This document shows positions 28,833-38,710 of a stretch of 64,000 bases of DNA, piece by piece (positions within the stretch are counted from its first letter, which is position 1; the number at the start of each line of letters is the position of its first letter). A model generated the notes under the pieces. It made no database searches and had not been told where the DNA came from. It saw only the letters and a list, made by a program, of their open reading frames with translations. Both the position numbers and the translations under genes were made by a program. Origin of the DNA: Thioclava nitratireducens. Lineage in GTDB: Bacteria; Pseudomonadota; Alphaproteobacteria; Rhodobacterales; Rhodobacteraceae. The DNA lies in the NCBI RefSeq assembly GCF_001940525.2, contig NZ_CP019437.1, positions 233,501 to 297,500 of the forward strand. The letters are read 5' to 3'.

Positions 28833-30212
28833 ATGGCGAAGAAAAAGTCGAAGGACACCAAGGAGCTGAAGGCCAAGGTCAAAAAGCTCCGCGCCAAGGT
28901 GAAGGCGCTGAAGTCCGACCTTTCCGACGCGCCCGCCCCTGCCGCGCCTGCGGCACAGACCAAGGCGAAATCGGTCACGATCTCGCCGCTCGCCCCCGCG
29001 AAATTTCCCGATCTTCCGGAAATCGCGGGGGTCGAATTCGCCTCCGCTGCGGCGGGGGTCAAATATGCCGGCCGCACCGACGTGATGCTGGCGCGGATTG
29101 CGCCGGGCGCTTCGATCGCGGGCGTGTTCACCACGTCCTCCACCCGCGCGGCCTGCGTTCTCGATTGTCAGGAAAAGCTTGCGATGCGCGCGCCGGACGA
29201 CGCCGGTGCCGCGATCATTGTCAACTCCGGCAATGCCAACGCGTTCACCGGGAAACGCGGTCAGGAGAGCGTCGACAAGGTCACCGGAGCGGTGGCCGAA
29301 GCGCTCGACATGCCGATCAGCCGCGTGTTCTCCTCCTCCACCGGCGTCATTGGCGAGCCGCTTCCCCATGACAAGATCGTCGCGGTGATCGACAGCCTGA
29401 CGCAGCGCCTCTCCCCTGCCGGGATCGAGGATGCCGCGCGCGCGATCATGACGACCGATACCTATCCCAAAGGCGCCTTTGCCGAAATTCAGGGCGAAGG
29501 CGGCAAGATCAAGATCGCCGGGATCGCGAAAGGCTCGGGGATGATCGCGCCGAACATGGCGACGATGCTGGTCTATATCTTCACCGATGCGAAAATCACG
29601 CCGGCGCGGCTGCAAAAGATGCTGTCGCGGCAGGTGGATGACACGTTCAACGCGATCACCGTGGACAGCGATACGTCGACCTCGGATGCGCTGATCGTCG
29701 CGGCGACCGGGAAATCCGACGCCGCCGAGATCGCCGATCTGCGCTCGGAGCCGGCGAAGGCGTTCGAGGCCGGTCTGCGCGGCGTGATGATGGATCTGGC
29801 CCATCAGGTCGTGAAAGACGGCGAAGGCGCCACCAAGTTCGTCGAGATCCGCGTGACGCGGGCGCGCTCGAACGAGGACGCGCATAAGATCGCGATGTCG
29901 ATCGCGAATTCGCCGCTGGTGAAGACCGCGATCGCAGGCGAGGACGCGAACTGGGGCCGCGTCGTGGCGGCCGTCGGCAAGTCCGGGGCCGAGGCCGATC
30001 GCGACAAGCTCAAGATTTCCTTCGGGGACATGGTGGTGGCCGAGAAAGGCTGGCGCGTGCCGGATTACTCCGAGGAGGCCGCGAGCGCGTATATGAAGAA
30101 TGACGAGTTGGTTATTGGCGTCGATCTCGGGCTCGGTCGCGCATCGAAATCGGTCTGGACTTGCGATCTCACCCACCGCTACATCGACATTAACGCGGAT
30201 TATCGTTCGTGA
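28833..30212 (+). CDS. argJ: Bifunctional ornithine acetyltransferase/N-acetylglutamate synthase with N-terminal extension
   Basis: ArgJ recycles the acetyl group between N-acetylornithine and glutamate in arginine synthesis. The 459-residue precursor self-cleaves before the nucleophilic Thr, visible in KGSGMIAPNMATML (Thr about 244). The catalytic core starts at SPLAPAKFPDLPEI (about residue 50). The first 47 residues are an added segment: a Lys-rich helix (heptads such as LKAKVKKLRAKVKALKSDL) and an Ala/Pro linker. The usual protein is about 405-410 aa. The only ATG before the core is at 28833, so the extension appears genuine. Confidence 0.96.
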   Translation: MAKKKSKDTKELKAKVKKLRAKVKALKSDLSDAPAPAAPAAQTKAKSVTISPLAPAKFPDLPEIAGVEFASAAAGVKYAGRTDVMLARIAPGASIAGVFTTSSTRAACVLDCQEKLAMRAPDDAGAAIIVNSGNANAFTGKRGQESVDKVTGAVAEALDMPISRVFSSSTGVIGEPLPHDKIVAVIDSLTQRLSPAGIEDAARAIMTTDTYPKGAFAEIQGEGGKIKIAGIAKGSGMIAPNMATMLVYIFTDAKITPARLQKMLSRQVDDTFNAITVDSDTSTSDALIVAATGKSDAAEIADLRSEPAKAFEAGLRGVMMDLAHQVVKDGEGATKFVEIRVTRARSNEDAHKIAMSIANSPLVKTAIAGEDANWGRVVAAVGKSGAEADRDKLKISFGDMVVAEKGWRVPDYSEEAASAYMKNDELVIGVDLGLGRASKSVWTCDLTHRYIDINADYRS

Positions 30213-30607
30213 AGATGGTTCTGGTATCCGCCGTCGCCCTGATCGACGCCGACGGGCGCGTGCTTCTGGCACAGCGCCCCGAGGGCAAGTCGATGGCAGG
30301 TCTGTGGGAGTTTCCCGGTGGCAAGGTCGAGCCGGGCGAGACTCCCGAGGCCGCGCTGATCCGCGAGCTGGACGAAGAACTGGGCATCCAGACCCATCAG
30401 AGCTGCCTCGCGCCGCTGACCTTCGCCAGCCACGCCTATGACGACTTTCACCTGCTGATGCCGCTCTTTGCCTGCCGCAAGTGGCAGGGGATCGTCAGCC
30501 CCCGCGAGGGACAAACGCTCGCCTGGGCGCGGGCGCGCGATTTGCGCGATTACGAGATGCCGCCAGCGGATATCCCGCTGATCCCCATCCTGCGCGACTG
30601 GCTCTGA
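30209..30607 (+). CDS. mutT: Mutator MutT protein, 8-oxo-dGTP diphosphatase
   Basis: MutT sanitises the nucleotide pool by hydrolysing 8-oxo-dGTP. The 132-residue product has a perfect Nudix box, starting GGKVEPGETPEAAL and continuing REL..EELG, at about residues 37-59, preceded by GLWEFPGG. The length is that of E. coli MutT. The GTG at 30209 overlaps the argJ stop (GTGA); an ATG 6 bases on is an alternative. Translational coupling with argJ is likely. Together with mutY in this window it forms part of the GO repair system. Confidence 0.92.
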   Translation: MKMVLVSAVALIDADGRVLLAQRPEGKSMAGLWEFPGGKVEPGETPEAALIRELDEELGIQTHQSCLAPLTFASHAYDDFHLLMPLFACRKWQGIVSPREGQTLAWARARDLRDYEMPPADIPLIPILRDWL

Positions 30608-30772
30608 GCAGATTCCGGACGCGATTAACCTTCGTGATCCTATCCGCAATCTCTCGCACCTGCCCAGCCTCGGTTCACTTATTTGTCGCGGATCCTCCAG
30701 AGCTTGCGCTTCTAGCGGGCGCGCAAAGTAAGAACCGCACGCCCAGAGCCCGCAAATCATAACCACAAATGC

Positions 30773-30800
30773 AAAACGGGGGCGCGAAGGCCCCCGTTTT
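30773..30800. terminator. Bidirectional terminator between mutT and infB
   Basis: AAAACGGGGGC, loop GCGAAG, GCCCCCGTTTT. The A and T runs on both sides allow termination of mutT on the plus strand and of the infB operon on the minus strand. Confidence 0.92.
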
Positions 30801-30826
30801 CATATCTGTAGGATGGTCCCGAAGGA

Positions 30827-33355
30827 TCAGAGCGTCCGCTCGACTTCTTCGCGCTCGAAAATCTCGATGACATCGCCGGGGCGGATATCGTCGTATTTCT
30901 CGAAGGCCATGCCGCATTCCTGACCGGAGGGCACTTCCTTGACCTCGTCCTTGAAGCGCTTGAGCGTCTTCAGCGTGCCTTCGTGGATCACCACGTTGTC
31001 ACGCAGCAGGCGCACGCCAGCCGAACGACGGGCGACACCCTCGGTGACGCGGCAACCAGCAACCTTGCCGACGCCGGTGACCTTGAACACTTCGAGGATC
31101 TCGGCATAGCCGATGAAGTGTTCGCGGATCTCGGCCGACAGGAGGCCCGAAGCGGCAGCTTTGATGTCGTCCACCAGATCGTAGATGATCGAGTAGTAGC
31201 GGATCTCGACGCCCTTCTGGTTCGCGGCGTTGCGCGCAGGCGCATTGGCACGAACGTTGAACCCGATGACCGGCGCGTTGGACGCCTCGGCCAGCGTGAT
31301 GTCGGATTCGGTGATTGCACCGACGCCCGAATGCAGCACACGGACGCGCACCTCTTCGTTGCCGACCTTCTCGAGCGCCTGAACGATCGCTTCCGCCGAG
31401 CCCTGCACGTCGGCCTTCACCAGCACGGGCAGTTCGGTGACGCTTTCGTCGGCCTTGGCTTTCGCCATCAGCTGTTCCAGCGTCGTCGCGGCACCGGCAG
31501 CGGCGCGTTTGTCCTTCGCAGCCTGCTCGCGGTATTCGGCGATCTCGCGGGCCTGCGCCTCGGTTTCGACGACGTTGAGAACGTCGCCAGCCTCGGGCGT
31601 GCCGTTGATGCCGAGCACCTCGACCGGAACCGACGGACCGGCCTCATCGACGCGGTCGCCCTTGTCGTTGATCAGCGCGCGGACCTTACCCCACTGCTCG
31701 CCGACGACGAAGATGTCGCCTTTGCGCAGCGTGCCATTCTGCACCAGAACCGTCGCGACCGGACCGCGGCCAACGTCGAGCTTCGCCTCGATCACCGCAC
31801 CTTGCGCAGCGCGATCGGGGTTCGCCTTCAGTTCGAGCAGTTCGGCCTGAAGCGCGATCGCTTCGAGCAGTTCGTCGAGACCCTTGCCGGTCTTCGCCGA
31901 AACTTCCACGTCCTGCACGTCACCCGACATCTCTTCGACGACGACTTCGTGCTGCAGAAGCTCGGTGCGGACCTTCTGGGCGTTCGCCTCGGGCTTGTCG
32001 CACTTGTTGATCGCGACGATCATCGGAACGCCAGCGGCCTTCGAGTGATTGATCGCTTCGATGGTCTGCGGCATCACCGAGTCATCGGCCGCCACCACGA
32101 GCACCACGATATCGGTGACATTCGCACCGCGTGCACGCATCGAGGTAAAGGCCGCGTGGCCGGGCGTATCCAGGAAGGACAGCGTCGCGCCGCTCTCGGT
32201 CTGCACCTGATAGGCGCCGATGTGCTGCGTGATCCCGCCTGCCTCACCCGAGACGACGTTCGCCTTGCGGATCGCGTCGAGCAGCGAGGTCTTGCCGTGG
32301 TCGACGTGACCCATGATCGTGACGATCGGCGGGCGCGGCTGCAGATCTTCTTCCTTGTCGTCGACCTGATCGATGACTTGCTCGACATCCGCATCCGACA
32401 CGCGCACGGCCTTATGACCGAATTCCTCGATCACATATTCGGCGGTATCGGCGTCGAGCGTCTGGTTCGCGGTGACCATCATGCCCATCTTCATGAGCGT
32501 TTTGACCACATCCGCGGCGCGCTCCGCCATACGGTTGGCGAGTTCCGACACGATGATCGTCTCGGGGAGCTGCACTTCGCGGGACTGCTTTTCAGCACGC
32601 TGCGTACCGCCCATCGCCTTCTGGCGCGCTTTTTCCTGCTTGCGCTTCATCGCGGCAAGCGAACGCTGGCGGCCTTCGCCACCCGAAAGCGCATCGCTCA
32701 AGGAGAGCTTGCCCGAACGGCGGTTGCCGCGGTCGTTGCCCTTGTTGTTACGATCGTTGTTGCGATCGTTGCGCGTGTCACGCTCGCGATCCGTCTTGCG
32801 CGGACCCGAGGAGGAGACGCCCTTGGTCTCGGCGCGGGCAGCCGCTGCTTCGACCGCGGCCTGATCGACCGGCGCATCTTTCTTCGGTCCGCCCTTGCGG
32901 ATCTCTTCTTTCTTCTTGTCGCGAAGTTCGGCCTCGCGCTTCTTGCGCTCGTCCTCTTCTTCCTTGGCCTTCAGGGCCGCTTCGCGTTCACGCTCCTCGC
33001 GCTCCTTGGCCTCAGCCTCGGCGCGACGACGCTCGCGCTCTTCTTCGCGGGCTTTTTCCTCGGCCTCGCGGGCGGCGGCCTCTTCGGCCTCGCGCGCCTT
33101 CGCGGCCTGAAGCGCCTTCAGGCGACGCTCCATCTCGGCGTCGGAAATCCCGGCGGGGCGCTTCGACGGATCGCCAAGGGAGGGTTTGTTGCCCCCGCCC
33201 TTACCAGCGCCTGCCGCCGGTTTGTTCAGCACCCGCTTCTTGCCTTTCGTCTCGACCACGACGTTCTTAGTGCGCCCGTGCGAGAAGCTTTGCTTCACCT
33301 GCCCGGGGCGCCCGCCGCCCAGTCCGAGAGTCTTTTTGCCGTCCGTATCGCTCAT
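30827..33355 (-). CDS. infB: Translation initiation factor IF-2
   Basis: IF-2 is the GTPase that places initiator tRNA on the 30S subunit. The 842-residue product begins with an IF2_N-like segment. A long Lys/Glu/Arg-rich helical region (about residues 70-190) and an Arg/Asn/Asp-rich tract follow. The GTPase domain has GHVDHGKT at about 348-355, DTPGHAAF and NKCDKP, and the C-terminal domains bind fMet-tRNA. It is the last gene of rimP-nusA-ylxR-infB; its start overlaps the ylxR stop (ATGA). Confidence 0.98.
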   Translation of the reverse strand: MSDTDGKKTLGLGGGRPGQVKQSFSHGRTKNVVVETKGKKRVLNKPAAGAGKGGGNKPSLGDPSKRPAGISDAEMERRLKALQAAKAREAEEAAAREAEEKAREEERERRRAEAEAKEREEREREAALKAKEEEDERKKREAELRDKKKEEIRKGGPKKDAPVDQAAVEAAAARAETKGVSSSGPRKTDRERDTRNDRNNDRNNKGNDRGNRRSGKLSLSDALSGGEGRQRSLAAMKRKQEKARQKAMGGTQRAEKQSREVQLPETIIVSELANRMAERAADVVKTLMKMGMMVTANQTLDADTAEYVIEEFGHKAVRVSDADVEQVIDQVDDKEEDLQPRPPIVTIMGHVDHGKTSLLDAIRKANVVSGEAGGITQHIGAYQVQTESGATLSFLDTPGHAAFTSMRARGANVTDIVVLVVAADDSVMPQTIEAINHSKAAGVPMIVAINKCDKPEANAQKVRTELLQHEVVVEEMSGDVQDVEVSAKTGKGLDELLEAIALQAELLELKANPDRAAQGAVIEAKLDVGRGPVATVLVQNGTLRKGDIFVVGEQWGKVRALINDKGDRVDEAGPSVPVEVLGINGTPEAGDVLNVVETEAQAREIAEYREQAAKDKRAAAGAATTLEQLMAKAKADESVTELPVLVKADVQGSAEAIVQALEKVGNEEVRVRVLHSGVGAITESDITLAEASNAPVIGFNVRANAPARNAANQKGVEIRYYSIIYDLVDDIKAAASGLLSAEIREHFIGYAEILEVFKVTGVGKVAGCRVTEGVARRSAGVRLLRDNVVIHEGTLKTLKRFKDEVKEVPSGQECGMAFEKYDDIRPGDVIEIFEREEVERTL

Positions 33356-33981
33356 GCCGTCTTCGTATCCTTCATGGCGGTCTTGCCGCCGTCCTGCTTG
33401 CGTACGCCCGCAAGCCTCGATGCGTCTTCAATTACGCGCCGGGTGAGGCCACCGGCTGCAAGCGCGCCGTGTATCGCACGATCGCGGCCGAATGCCAAAC
33501 CCAATTCCTGAGAGGTGAGGCAGCCGAACCAGCGCCCGCCTTCGGGCGTCCAAAGCTTGCCCTTGCCCCTGTCCGAGCCGTCGCTTGCCTGTAGCAGCAC
33601 TTTCGCGCGCCCCTCGGCCAGCCAGCCCTTGACCTTCTCGAAGCCGACAATCGCTTTGCCGGCCTTTCGCTCCAGAGAAATAAGCTCCACAACGCGAGAG
33701 GCAAGGGCTTGTTCCACCAATTCCACCAGATTCTCAGGGGTTTTGACCGCCTGCTTGGCTGCACGGGGGAACAATCCCTTTTTCATCGCCGTCTCGATGA
33801 TGCCGCGATCGGACGTCACCCAGATTCCGCGGCCGGGCAGCTTGCCCGCCACGTCCGGGTAGACCATCCCGTCGGGTCCGACCACGAAGCGGACAAGCCC
33901 CGCCTTCGGCTGAACATCGCCGGTGACGATGCAGCGCCGTTCTGGCTCGTCGTGATTTTTCGGCTTTCCGCCGCGACTCAT
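33352..33981 (-). CDS. YlxR-family RNA-binding protein (YlxR plus L7Ae-like domain)
   Basis: The 209-residue product joins an N-terminal YlxR (DUF448) domain to a C-terminal L7Ae-like RNA-binding domain. The first (about residues 10-85) contains [29 protein letters not shown] and [10 protein letters not shown]; the second (about 90-185) contains [21 protein letters not shown]. The double form is usual in alphaproteobacteria, while Firmicutes have a single domain. YlxR has been linked to RNase P regulation (RnpM) in Gram-positives; its role here is not known. It lies between nusA and infB and is coupled to infB. Confidence 0.9.
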   Translation of the reverse strand: MSRGGKPKNHDEPERRCIVTGDVQPKAGLVRFVVGPDGMVYPDVAGKLPGRGIWVTSDRGIIETAMKKGLFPRAAKQAVKTPENLVELVEQALASRVVELISLERKAGKAIVGFEKVKGWLAEGRAKVLLQASDGSDRGKGKLWTPEGGRWFGCLTSQELGLAFGRDRAIHGALAAGGLTRRVIEDASRLAGVRKQDGGKTAMKDTKTA

Positions 33982-34010
33982 CTAAGCTCCTCTCCGGTCG
34001 GGACCGAGGC

Positions 34011-35630
34011 TTACGCCTCGGCCTCCTCCGCGGTTTCCTCTTCGCCTTCGTCTTCCGCGTCGCCTTCCAGCTCGGACGGGTCGACCCAGCCCAACTGAAT
34101 ACGCGCGGTCATGATCAGGTTCTGCGCCTCTTCGAGGCTCACGTCGAATTTCTCGAGCAGACCTTCATCCTTCACGCGCTGACCGTCGACCGTGGTCCAG
34201 CCGCCGGCCAGTTCCCAGTCGGCGCAGGTCGCGAAATCTTCCAGCGTCTTGACGTCGTCTTTCGCGAGCGCCTCGATCATCTGCGGGGTCAGGCCTTCGA
34301 AGTCGAACAGCGACTGCTCGACGCCCATTTCCTTCGCCGCCTCCAGCGCCTTGCGGTTCTGCTCTTCGATCACGTCGCGGGCACGGGCCTGCAGTTCGCC
34401 TGCAGTGTCCTCGTCCACGCCTTCGATCGACAGCAACTCGTCCATCTCGACATAGGCCACTTCCTCGAGCGAGGTGAAGCCCTCGGCCACGAGGAGCTGC
34501 GCGAAGAACTCGTCGAGGTCCAGCGCGTCGACGAACAGCTTGGTGCGCTCGGCGAATTCGGCCTGACGGCGTGCCGATTCCTCGGCCTCGGTCAGGATAT
34601 CGATGTCGAGACCGGTCAACTGCGAGGCCAGACGCACGTTCTGACCGCGGCGGCCGATGGCGAGCGACAGTTGCTCGTCCGGCACCACGACTTCGATCTT
34701 CTGCGCTTCCTCGTCGATCACCACTTTCGACACTTCGGCCGGCTGCAGCGCGTTCACGAGGAAGGTCGCCTGATCTTCGTTCCACGGGATGATGTCGATC
34801 TTCTCGCCCTGAAGCTCGCCGACGACGGCCTGCACGCGCGAACCGCGCATACCGACACAGGCGCCGACCGGATCGATCGAGTTGTCATAGGAGATGACGC
34901 CGATCTTCGCGCGCGAACCCGGATCGCGGGCCACGGCCTTGATCTCGATGATGCCGTCGTAGATTTCCGGCACTTCCATCTTGAACAGTTCGGCCATGAA
35001 TTCCGGCGCGGTGCGGCTGAGGAAGATCTGCGGGCCACGGGTCTCGCGGCGCACGTCTTTCACATAGGCACGGATACGGTCGTTCGGGCGATAGCTCTCG
35101 CGGCCGATCTTCTCGTTGCGGCGCAGAATCGCTTCGCCACGGCCCACATCGACGATGATGTTGCCGTATTCCTCGCGCTTGACGATGCCGTTGATGATCG
35201 TGCCGACGCGGTCCTTGAACTCTTCGTACTGGCGATCACGCTCGGCTTCGCGGACCTTCTGCAGGATGACCTGCTTGGCCGATTGCGCGGCGATGCGGCC
35301 CAGATCGACCGGCGGCACCTCGTCGACGATCTCATCGCCGACCGAGGGATTTTCGAGATACTGCTTCGCCTGCTCGACGGTCAGCTCGGCCTGATAGTTC
35401 TCCAGATCCTCGTCTTCGACGACGGTGCGGACACGGGTGAAGGTCGCCTTGCCGGTCTTGCGATCGATCGAGACGCGGATGTCCATCTCCGCGCCGTAAC
35501 GCGACTTCGCCGCACGCGCGAGACTCTCTTCCATCGCCTGGATCACCAGATCCGGGTCGATCATCTTTTCGCGCGCCACCGCCTCGGCGGTCTGCAGAAG
35601 CTCAAGCTGGTTGGCTGCCGTGATGGCCAT
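34011..35630 (-). CDS. nusA: Transcription termination/antitermination factor NusA
   Basis: NusA binds RNA polymerase and RNA to modulate pausing, termination and antitermination. The 539-residue product has the N-terminal RNAP-binding domain (MAITAANQLELLQTAEAVAR), S1 (YGNIIVDVGRGEAIL) and two KH domains (VGACVGMRGSRVQAV, LSLAIGRRGQNVRLA). C-terminal repeats with LLSIEGVDEDTA and a strongly acidic tail follow. The start at 35630 is supported by GGAGGAG. It follows rimP with one base between stop and start. Confidence 0.98.
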   Translation of the reverse strand: MAITAANQLELLQTAEAVAREKMIDPDLVIQAMEESLARAAKSRYGAEMDIRVSIDRKTGKATFTRVRTVVEDEDLENYQAELTVEQAKQYLENPSVGDEIVDEVPPVDLGRIAAQSAKQVILQKVREAERDRQYEEFKDRVGTIINGIVKREEYGNIIVDVGRGEAILRRNEKIGRESYRPNDRIRAYVKDVRRETRGPQIFLSRTAPEFMAELFKMEVPEIYDGIIEIKAVARDPGSRAKIGVISYDNSIDPVGACVGMRGSRVQAVVGELQGEKIDIIPWNEDQATFLVNALQPAEVSKVVIDEEAQKIEVVVPDEQLSLAIGRRGQNVRLASQLTGLDIDILTEAEESARRQAEFAERTKLFVDALDLDEFFAQLLVAEGFTSLEEVAYVEMDELLSIEGVDEDTAGELQARARDVIEEQNRKALEAAKEMGVEQSLFDFEGLTPQMIEALAKDDVKTLEDFATCADWELAGGWTTVDGQRVKDEGLLEKFDVSLEEAQNLIMTARIQLGWVDPSELEGDAEDEGEEETAEEAEA

Positions 35631-35631
35631 C

Positions 35632-36213
35632 TCAGTTCTCCTCCTCGGGGGAATCGTCAATCTCGTCAAATTCAGCTTCGTCGACGCCTTCGGTCGCCTT
35701 CTTCTGGCGCAGCATCTCGTCGATCAGCTCATCGGTCAGCACCAGCTTCGCATCCGCGAGCCAGTCGAACTGGAGGCCGATCACGACGTCTTCGCCGTTC
35801 TCGTCCAGCTCGATCAGGATTTCCGAGCCTTCGGTGCCGCGCAGGATACCCTTGAAGCGCTTGCGCCCGTCGATCTGCTCGGAAGTCTCGATCTTCGCCT
35901 CGTAGCCTTCCCAGATGTCGAAATCCTTGAAGCGCGTCAGCGGGCGATCGATGCCGGGCGACGACACTTCGAGCGTATATTTGTCCTCGATCGGGTCTTC
36001 CACGTCGAGGGCCGCGGACACGGCAGTCGAGATCGCGGCGCAATCGTCCACGACGATGCCGCCATCGGGGCGGTCTGCCATGATCTGAAGCGTGGCCGTC
36101 TTGCCGCCCTGCAGCCGCAGCCGCACGAGCTCGAAGCCCAGCCCCTCGATCACGGGGGTCACGATCTCGGCCAGACGCCGGTCGATGGCGGTCTTGGCGA
36201 TCAGGTCGGTCAT
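35632..36213 (-). CDS. rimP: Ribosome maturation factor RimP
   Basis: RimP assists 30S subunit maturation. The 193-residue product has the N-terminal alpha/beta domain ([54 protein letters not shown]) and a C-terminal SH3-like domain. An acidic tail follows ([16 protein letters not shown]). It is the first gene of the rimP-nusA-ylxR-infB operon. A hairpin plus T tract sits only about 20-30 bases upstream of its ATG, with a candidate promoter beyond it. Confidence 0.96.
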   Translation of the reverse strand: MTDLIAKTAIDRRLAEIVTPVIEGLGFELVRLRLQGGKTATLQIMADRPDGGIVVDDCAAISTAVSAALDVEDPIEDKYTLEVSSPGIDRPLTRFKDFDIWEGYEAKIETSEQIDGRKRFKGILRGTEGSEILIELDENGEDVVIGLQFDWLADAKLVLTDELIDEMLRQKKATEGVDEAEFDEIDDSPEEEN

Positions 36214-36231
36214 GTCTCTCTTTCCGATCCT

Positions 36232-36263
36232 ACAAAAACAAAAAACGGGCCGTTGCGGCCCGT
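36232..36263 (-). terminator. Terminator-like hairpin in the rimP leader (possible attenuator)
   Basis: On the minus strand ACGGGCC, loop GCAAC, GGCCCGT is followed by TTTTTGTTTTTGT. The T tract ends about 19 bases before the rimP ATG. It may terminate tspO transcripts, act as an attenuator for the rimP operon, or both. Confidence 0.75.
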
Positions 36264-36317
36264 CACACGTTTCCGGTGGGCGTCAGGTTTGGACCCCGGC
36301 GCGCCGCTGTTGAAGGC

Positions 36318-36346
36318 GATATAGTCCTGTATCGCAGATTCCGCAA
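36318..36346 (-). promoter_or_regulatory. Candidate promoter of rimP-nusA-ylxR-infB
   Basis: On the minus strand TTGCGG, a 17-base spacer and TATATC lie 105-133 bases before rimP, downstream of the tspO stop. The -35 TTG and the spacing are good; the -10 is moderate. Confidence 0.45.
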
Positions 36347-36352
36347 GTGGAA

Positions 36353-36820
36353 TCAGGTCTGGGCACCCGCCCTCGGGTTGTCGCGCCAGACGCGGAAGTT
36401 CAGCGCGCCCGCCAATGTCAGCCAGACGAGATAGGGGAAGACCAGCAATCCGGCCAGCATATCGAGCTGCAGGAATGCCAGCATCATCGCCGCTACTGCG
36501 ACCCACAGACAGATCAGGACGAGGAGCCCGAGCCACAACCGATGCGCCCCGAAAAACACCGGCGTCCAGAGCGTGTTCAGCGCGATCTGCACCGCAAACA
36601 GCGCAAGCGCGATCTGGCTTCCGGCCTCGGGGGCGATGCGCGCCGCAGCGTAGGCGACCGAGACATAGAGATAAGTCCAGGCCACGGGAAACACCCAGTT
36701 CGGCGGCGTGAAGTCCGGCTTCTTCAAGCCGACATACCATTCGCCCGGCTTGAAGATGATGCCGGTTGCAGCCGCAGCCGCGGAGGCCGCGAGAAACAGC
36801 AGGAAATAGGTGAGCGTCAT
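36353..36820 (-). CDS. tspO: TspO/MBR family membrane protein
   Basis: TspO is a five-helix outer- or inner-membrane protein that binds porphyrins and, in Rhodobacter, modulates photosynthesis gene expression. The 155-residue product has five hydrophobic segments and the family motifs KPDFTPPNWVFPVAWTYLY (about 34-52) and ALNTLWTPVFFGAHR. The C-terminal ALNFRVWRDNP is also typical. It sits 29 bp after the prolyl aminopeptidase gene and upstream of the rimP leader hairpin. Porphyrin relevance fits hemH in the same window, but they are not linked. Confidence 0.93.
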   Translation of the reverse strand: MTLTYFLLFLAASAAAAATGIIFKPGEWYVGLKKPDFTPPNWVFPVAWTYLYVSVAYAAARIAPEAGSQIALALFAVQIALNTLWTPVFFGAHRLWLGLLVLICLWVAVAAMMLAFLQLDMLAGLLVFPYLVWLTLAGALNFRVWRDNPRAGAQT

Positions 36821-36849
36821 GGCGGCCTCGATGGAAATCCGGTGTCAGA

Positions 36850-37821
36850 TCAGGATCTAAGCTCATCCATCGCGCGGACAAGCCCGGCCGTGATCCCCGG
36901 CTCGGAAAGCGCATGTCCTGCCATCGGCACCAGCTGAAGCTTCGCCAGCGCCCAGCCCTGCGCCAGCCGATAGGCCGAAGTCGGCGGACAGATCATGTCG
37001 AGCCGCCCCTGCACGATCGTCGTCGGGATATGCTCGATCTTGTAGCGGTCGCGCAGGATCTGGCCGTCCTCTTCAAGGAAGGCCGCGTTCTGGAAATAGT
37101 GGTTCTCGAGCCGCGCGAAGGCACGCGCGTAATCGGGCGAGGCTTCGCCCGGCGGACCGTCATAGCGCACCGACGCCAGCGCGTTCTCCCACATCGCCCA
37201 GTGCCGCGCATAGCGCGCTTCGGCCATGTAGTCGCCCGAAAAGAGCCGCTTGTGATAGGCGCCGATCAGATCGTGCTGCTCGTCCTCCGGAATCGGACGC
37301 CGGAAATTCGCCCAGAGGTCGGGATAGAAATTCCCCGCGCCGCCGCCGTAGAACCAGTCGAGCTCCGCCTGCGTCGCAAGAAAGACGCCCCGAAGAATCA
37401 GGTTCGAGGCCCGGTCGGGATGCGCCTGCGCATAAAGCAACGCCAGTGTCGCCCCCCAACTGCCGCCGAAAACCATCCACCTGTCGATGCCGAGCGTCCG
37501 GCGGATCTGCTCCATATCCGCGATCAGATGCCATGTCGTGTTGTCGGCGACGCTGGCATGCGGGCGCGACAGACCGCAGCCGCGCTGATCGAACAGGATG
37601 ACCCGGTAATGCTGCGGATCGAAGAATCGCCGCATCGTCGGCGAGCAGCCGCCGCCCGGTCCGCCGTGGCAGACGACGACCGGCTGGCCCTCGGGATGGC
37701 CGGATTGCTCGACATAAAGAATATGGCCATCGCCCACGTCGATCCGGCGCTGATCGAAAGGCTCGATCGGCGGATAAAGATGGGCGCCCGATGCGCGCTT
37801 TTGCCCTGCAGTTCTGTCCAT
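36850..37821 (-). CDS. pip: Prolyl aminopeptidase (proline iminopeptidase)
   Basis: This is a cytosolic alpha/beta-hydrolase that removes N-terminal proline. The 323-residue product has the oxyanion motif HGGPGGG (about 52-58), [12 protein letters not shown], and the nucleophile elbow GGSWG with Ser121. The end carries the His region MAGHALSEP. The start MDRTAGQ at 37821 is chosen because the longer upstream frame is unlike the family. It is divergent from ubiG across 67 bp and is followed by tspO. Confidence 0.94.
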   Translation of the reverse strand: MDRTAGQKRASGAHLYPPIEPFDQRRIDVGDGHILYVEQSGHPEGQPVVVCHGGPGGGCSPTMRRFFDPQHYRVILFDQRGCGLSRPHASVADNTTWHLIADMEQIRRTLGIDRWMVFGGSWGATLALLYAQAHPDRASNLILRGVFLATQAELDWFYGGGAGNFYPDLWANFRRPIPEDEQHDLIGAYHKRLFSGDYMAEARYARHWAMWENALASVRYDGPPGEASPDYARAFARLENHYFQNAAFLEEDGQILRDRYKIEHIPTTIVQGRLDMICPPTSAYRLAQGWALAKLQLVPMAGHALSEPGITAGLVRAMDELRS

Positions 37822-37888
37822 ATCCGGACTATATAGAGCAAAAGGCGCGCCCGCCATGGGCTGCCCTAAAATCAATGCGAGGAGAGCA

Positions 37889-38632
37889 ATGGCAGATCCG
37901 GCAAACAGCATCGACCCGTCCGAAGTCGCCAAATTCGAAGCAATGGCCGCCGAATGGTGGGACCCGAACGGCAAGTTCAAACCGCTGCATATGCTCAACC
38001 CGTGCCGTCTCGACTACATCACCACCCAGATCGCCACCCAGTTCGGTCGTGACCTGAAAGCGCCGCGCCCGTTCGAGGGGCTGCGCCTGCTGGATATCGG
38101 CTGCGGCGGCGGGCTTCTGTCCGAACCGATGGCGCGGCTCGGGGCCGAGGTCGTGGGGGCGGATGCCGCCGAGCGAAATATCCCCGTGGCGCGGCTGCAT
38201 GCCGAACAGTCGGGGCTCGAAATCGATTACCGCCATTGCGCGGCGGAAGATCTGGCCGCGAAGGGTGAGCAATTCGATGTCGTCCTCGCGATGGAGATCA
38301 TCGAACACGTCGCCGATCCGCAGGGCTTCGTGAACACTATCCAGAGCCTGATGAGGCCGGGCGGGCTGATGATCTGCTCGACGCTGAACCGCAATCCGAA
38401 AAGCTACATGGTCGCGATCATCGGCGCCGAGCGGGTGATGCGCTGGCTGCCGGTGGGCACGCATGAATGGTCGAAATTCGTCACGCCCGACGAGCTTTAC
38501 GAGCTGTCGCGCAACGCAGGCCTCGACCCGGTCGACCGCCGCGGAATGGTGTTCAACCCGCTGGCATGGACATGGTCACTCTCGGAGCGCGATCTTTCGG
38601 TGAATTACGCCATCGCAGCGGTGAAGCGGTAA
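37889..38632 (+). CDS. ubiG: 3-demethylubiquinol/2-polyprenyl-6-hydroxyphenol O-methyltransferase UbiG
   Basis: UbiG performs both O-methylation steps of ubiquinone synthesis. The 247-residue product has [25 protein letters not shown] near the N-terminus, the SAM site [20 protein letters not shown] (about residues 63-82), and [14 protein letters not shown] in the C-terminal half, all UbiG signatures. GAGGAG is 5 bases before the ATG. A repeat copy abuts its stop codon. Confidence 0.96.
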   Translation: MADPANSIDPSEVAKFEAMAAEWWDPNGKFKPLHMLNPCRLDYITTQIATQFGRDLKAPRPFEGLRLLDIGCGGGLLSEPMARLGAEVVGADAAERNIPVARLHAEQSGLEIDYRHCAAEDLAAKGEQFDVVLAMEIIEHVADPQGFVNTIQSLMRPGGLMICSTLNRNPKSYMVAIIGAERVMRWLPVGTHEWSKFVTPDELYELSRNAGLDPVDRRGMVFNPLAWTWSLSERDLSVNYAIAAVKR

Positions 38633-38684
38633 GGGGCGCTGCCCCTCTGCCTTCGGCATTCACCCCCGGGATATTTCGGCCAAC
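38633..38684 (+). repeat. Intergenic GC-hairpin/GGGATATTT repeat, copy C1 (abuts ubiG stop)
   Basis: The GGGGCGCTGCCCC hairpin starts at the base after the ubiG stop. A GCCTTCGGC hairpin and CCCCCGGGATATTTCGGCCAAC follow. It faces copy C2 head-on; together they form a long inverted repeat between convergent genes. Confidence 0.75.
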
Positions 38685-38710
38685 GCGAAGAGAGGCGATT
38701 TTCGCCCCGG

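Noticed and set aside
30608..30772. Possible small RNA upstream of the mutT/infB terminator
   Set aside because: A terminator is present but no promoter-like sequence is clear, and the terminator is explained by the flanking genes.
30983..33511. Very long open frame antisense to infB (about 840 codons)
   Set aside because: It mirrors infB codon structure in a GC-rich genome, has no recognisable domain, and infB is certain on the other strand.
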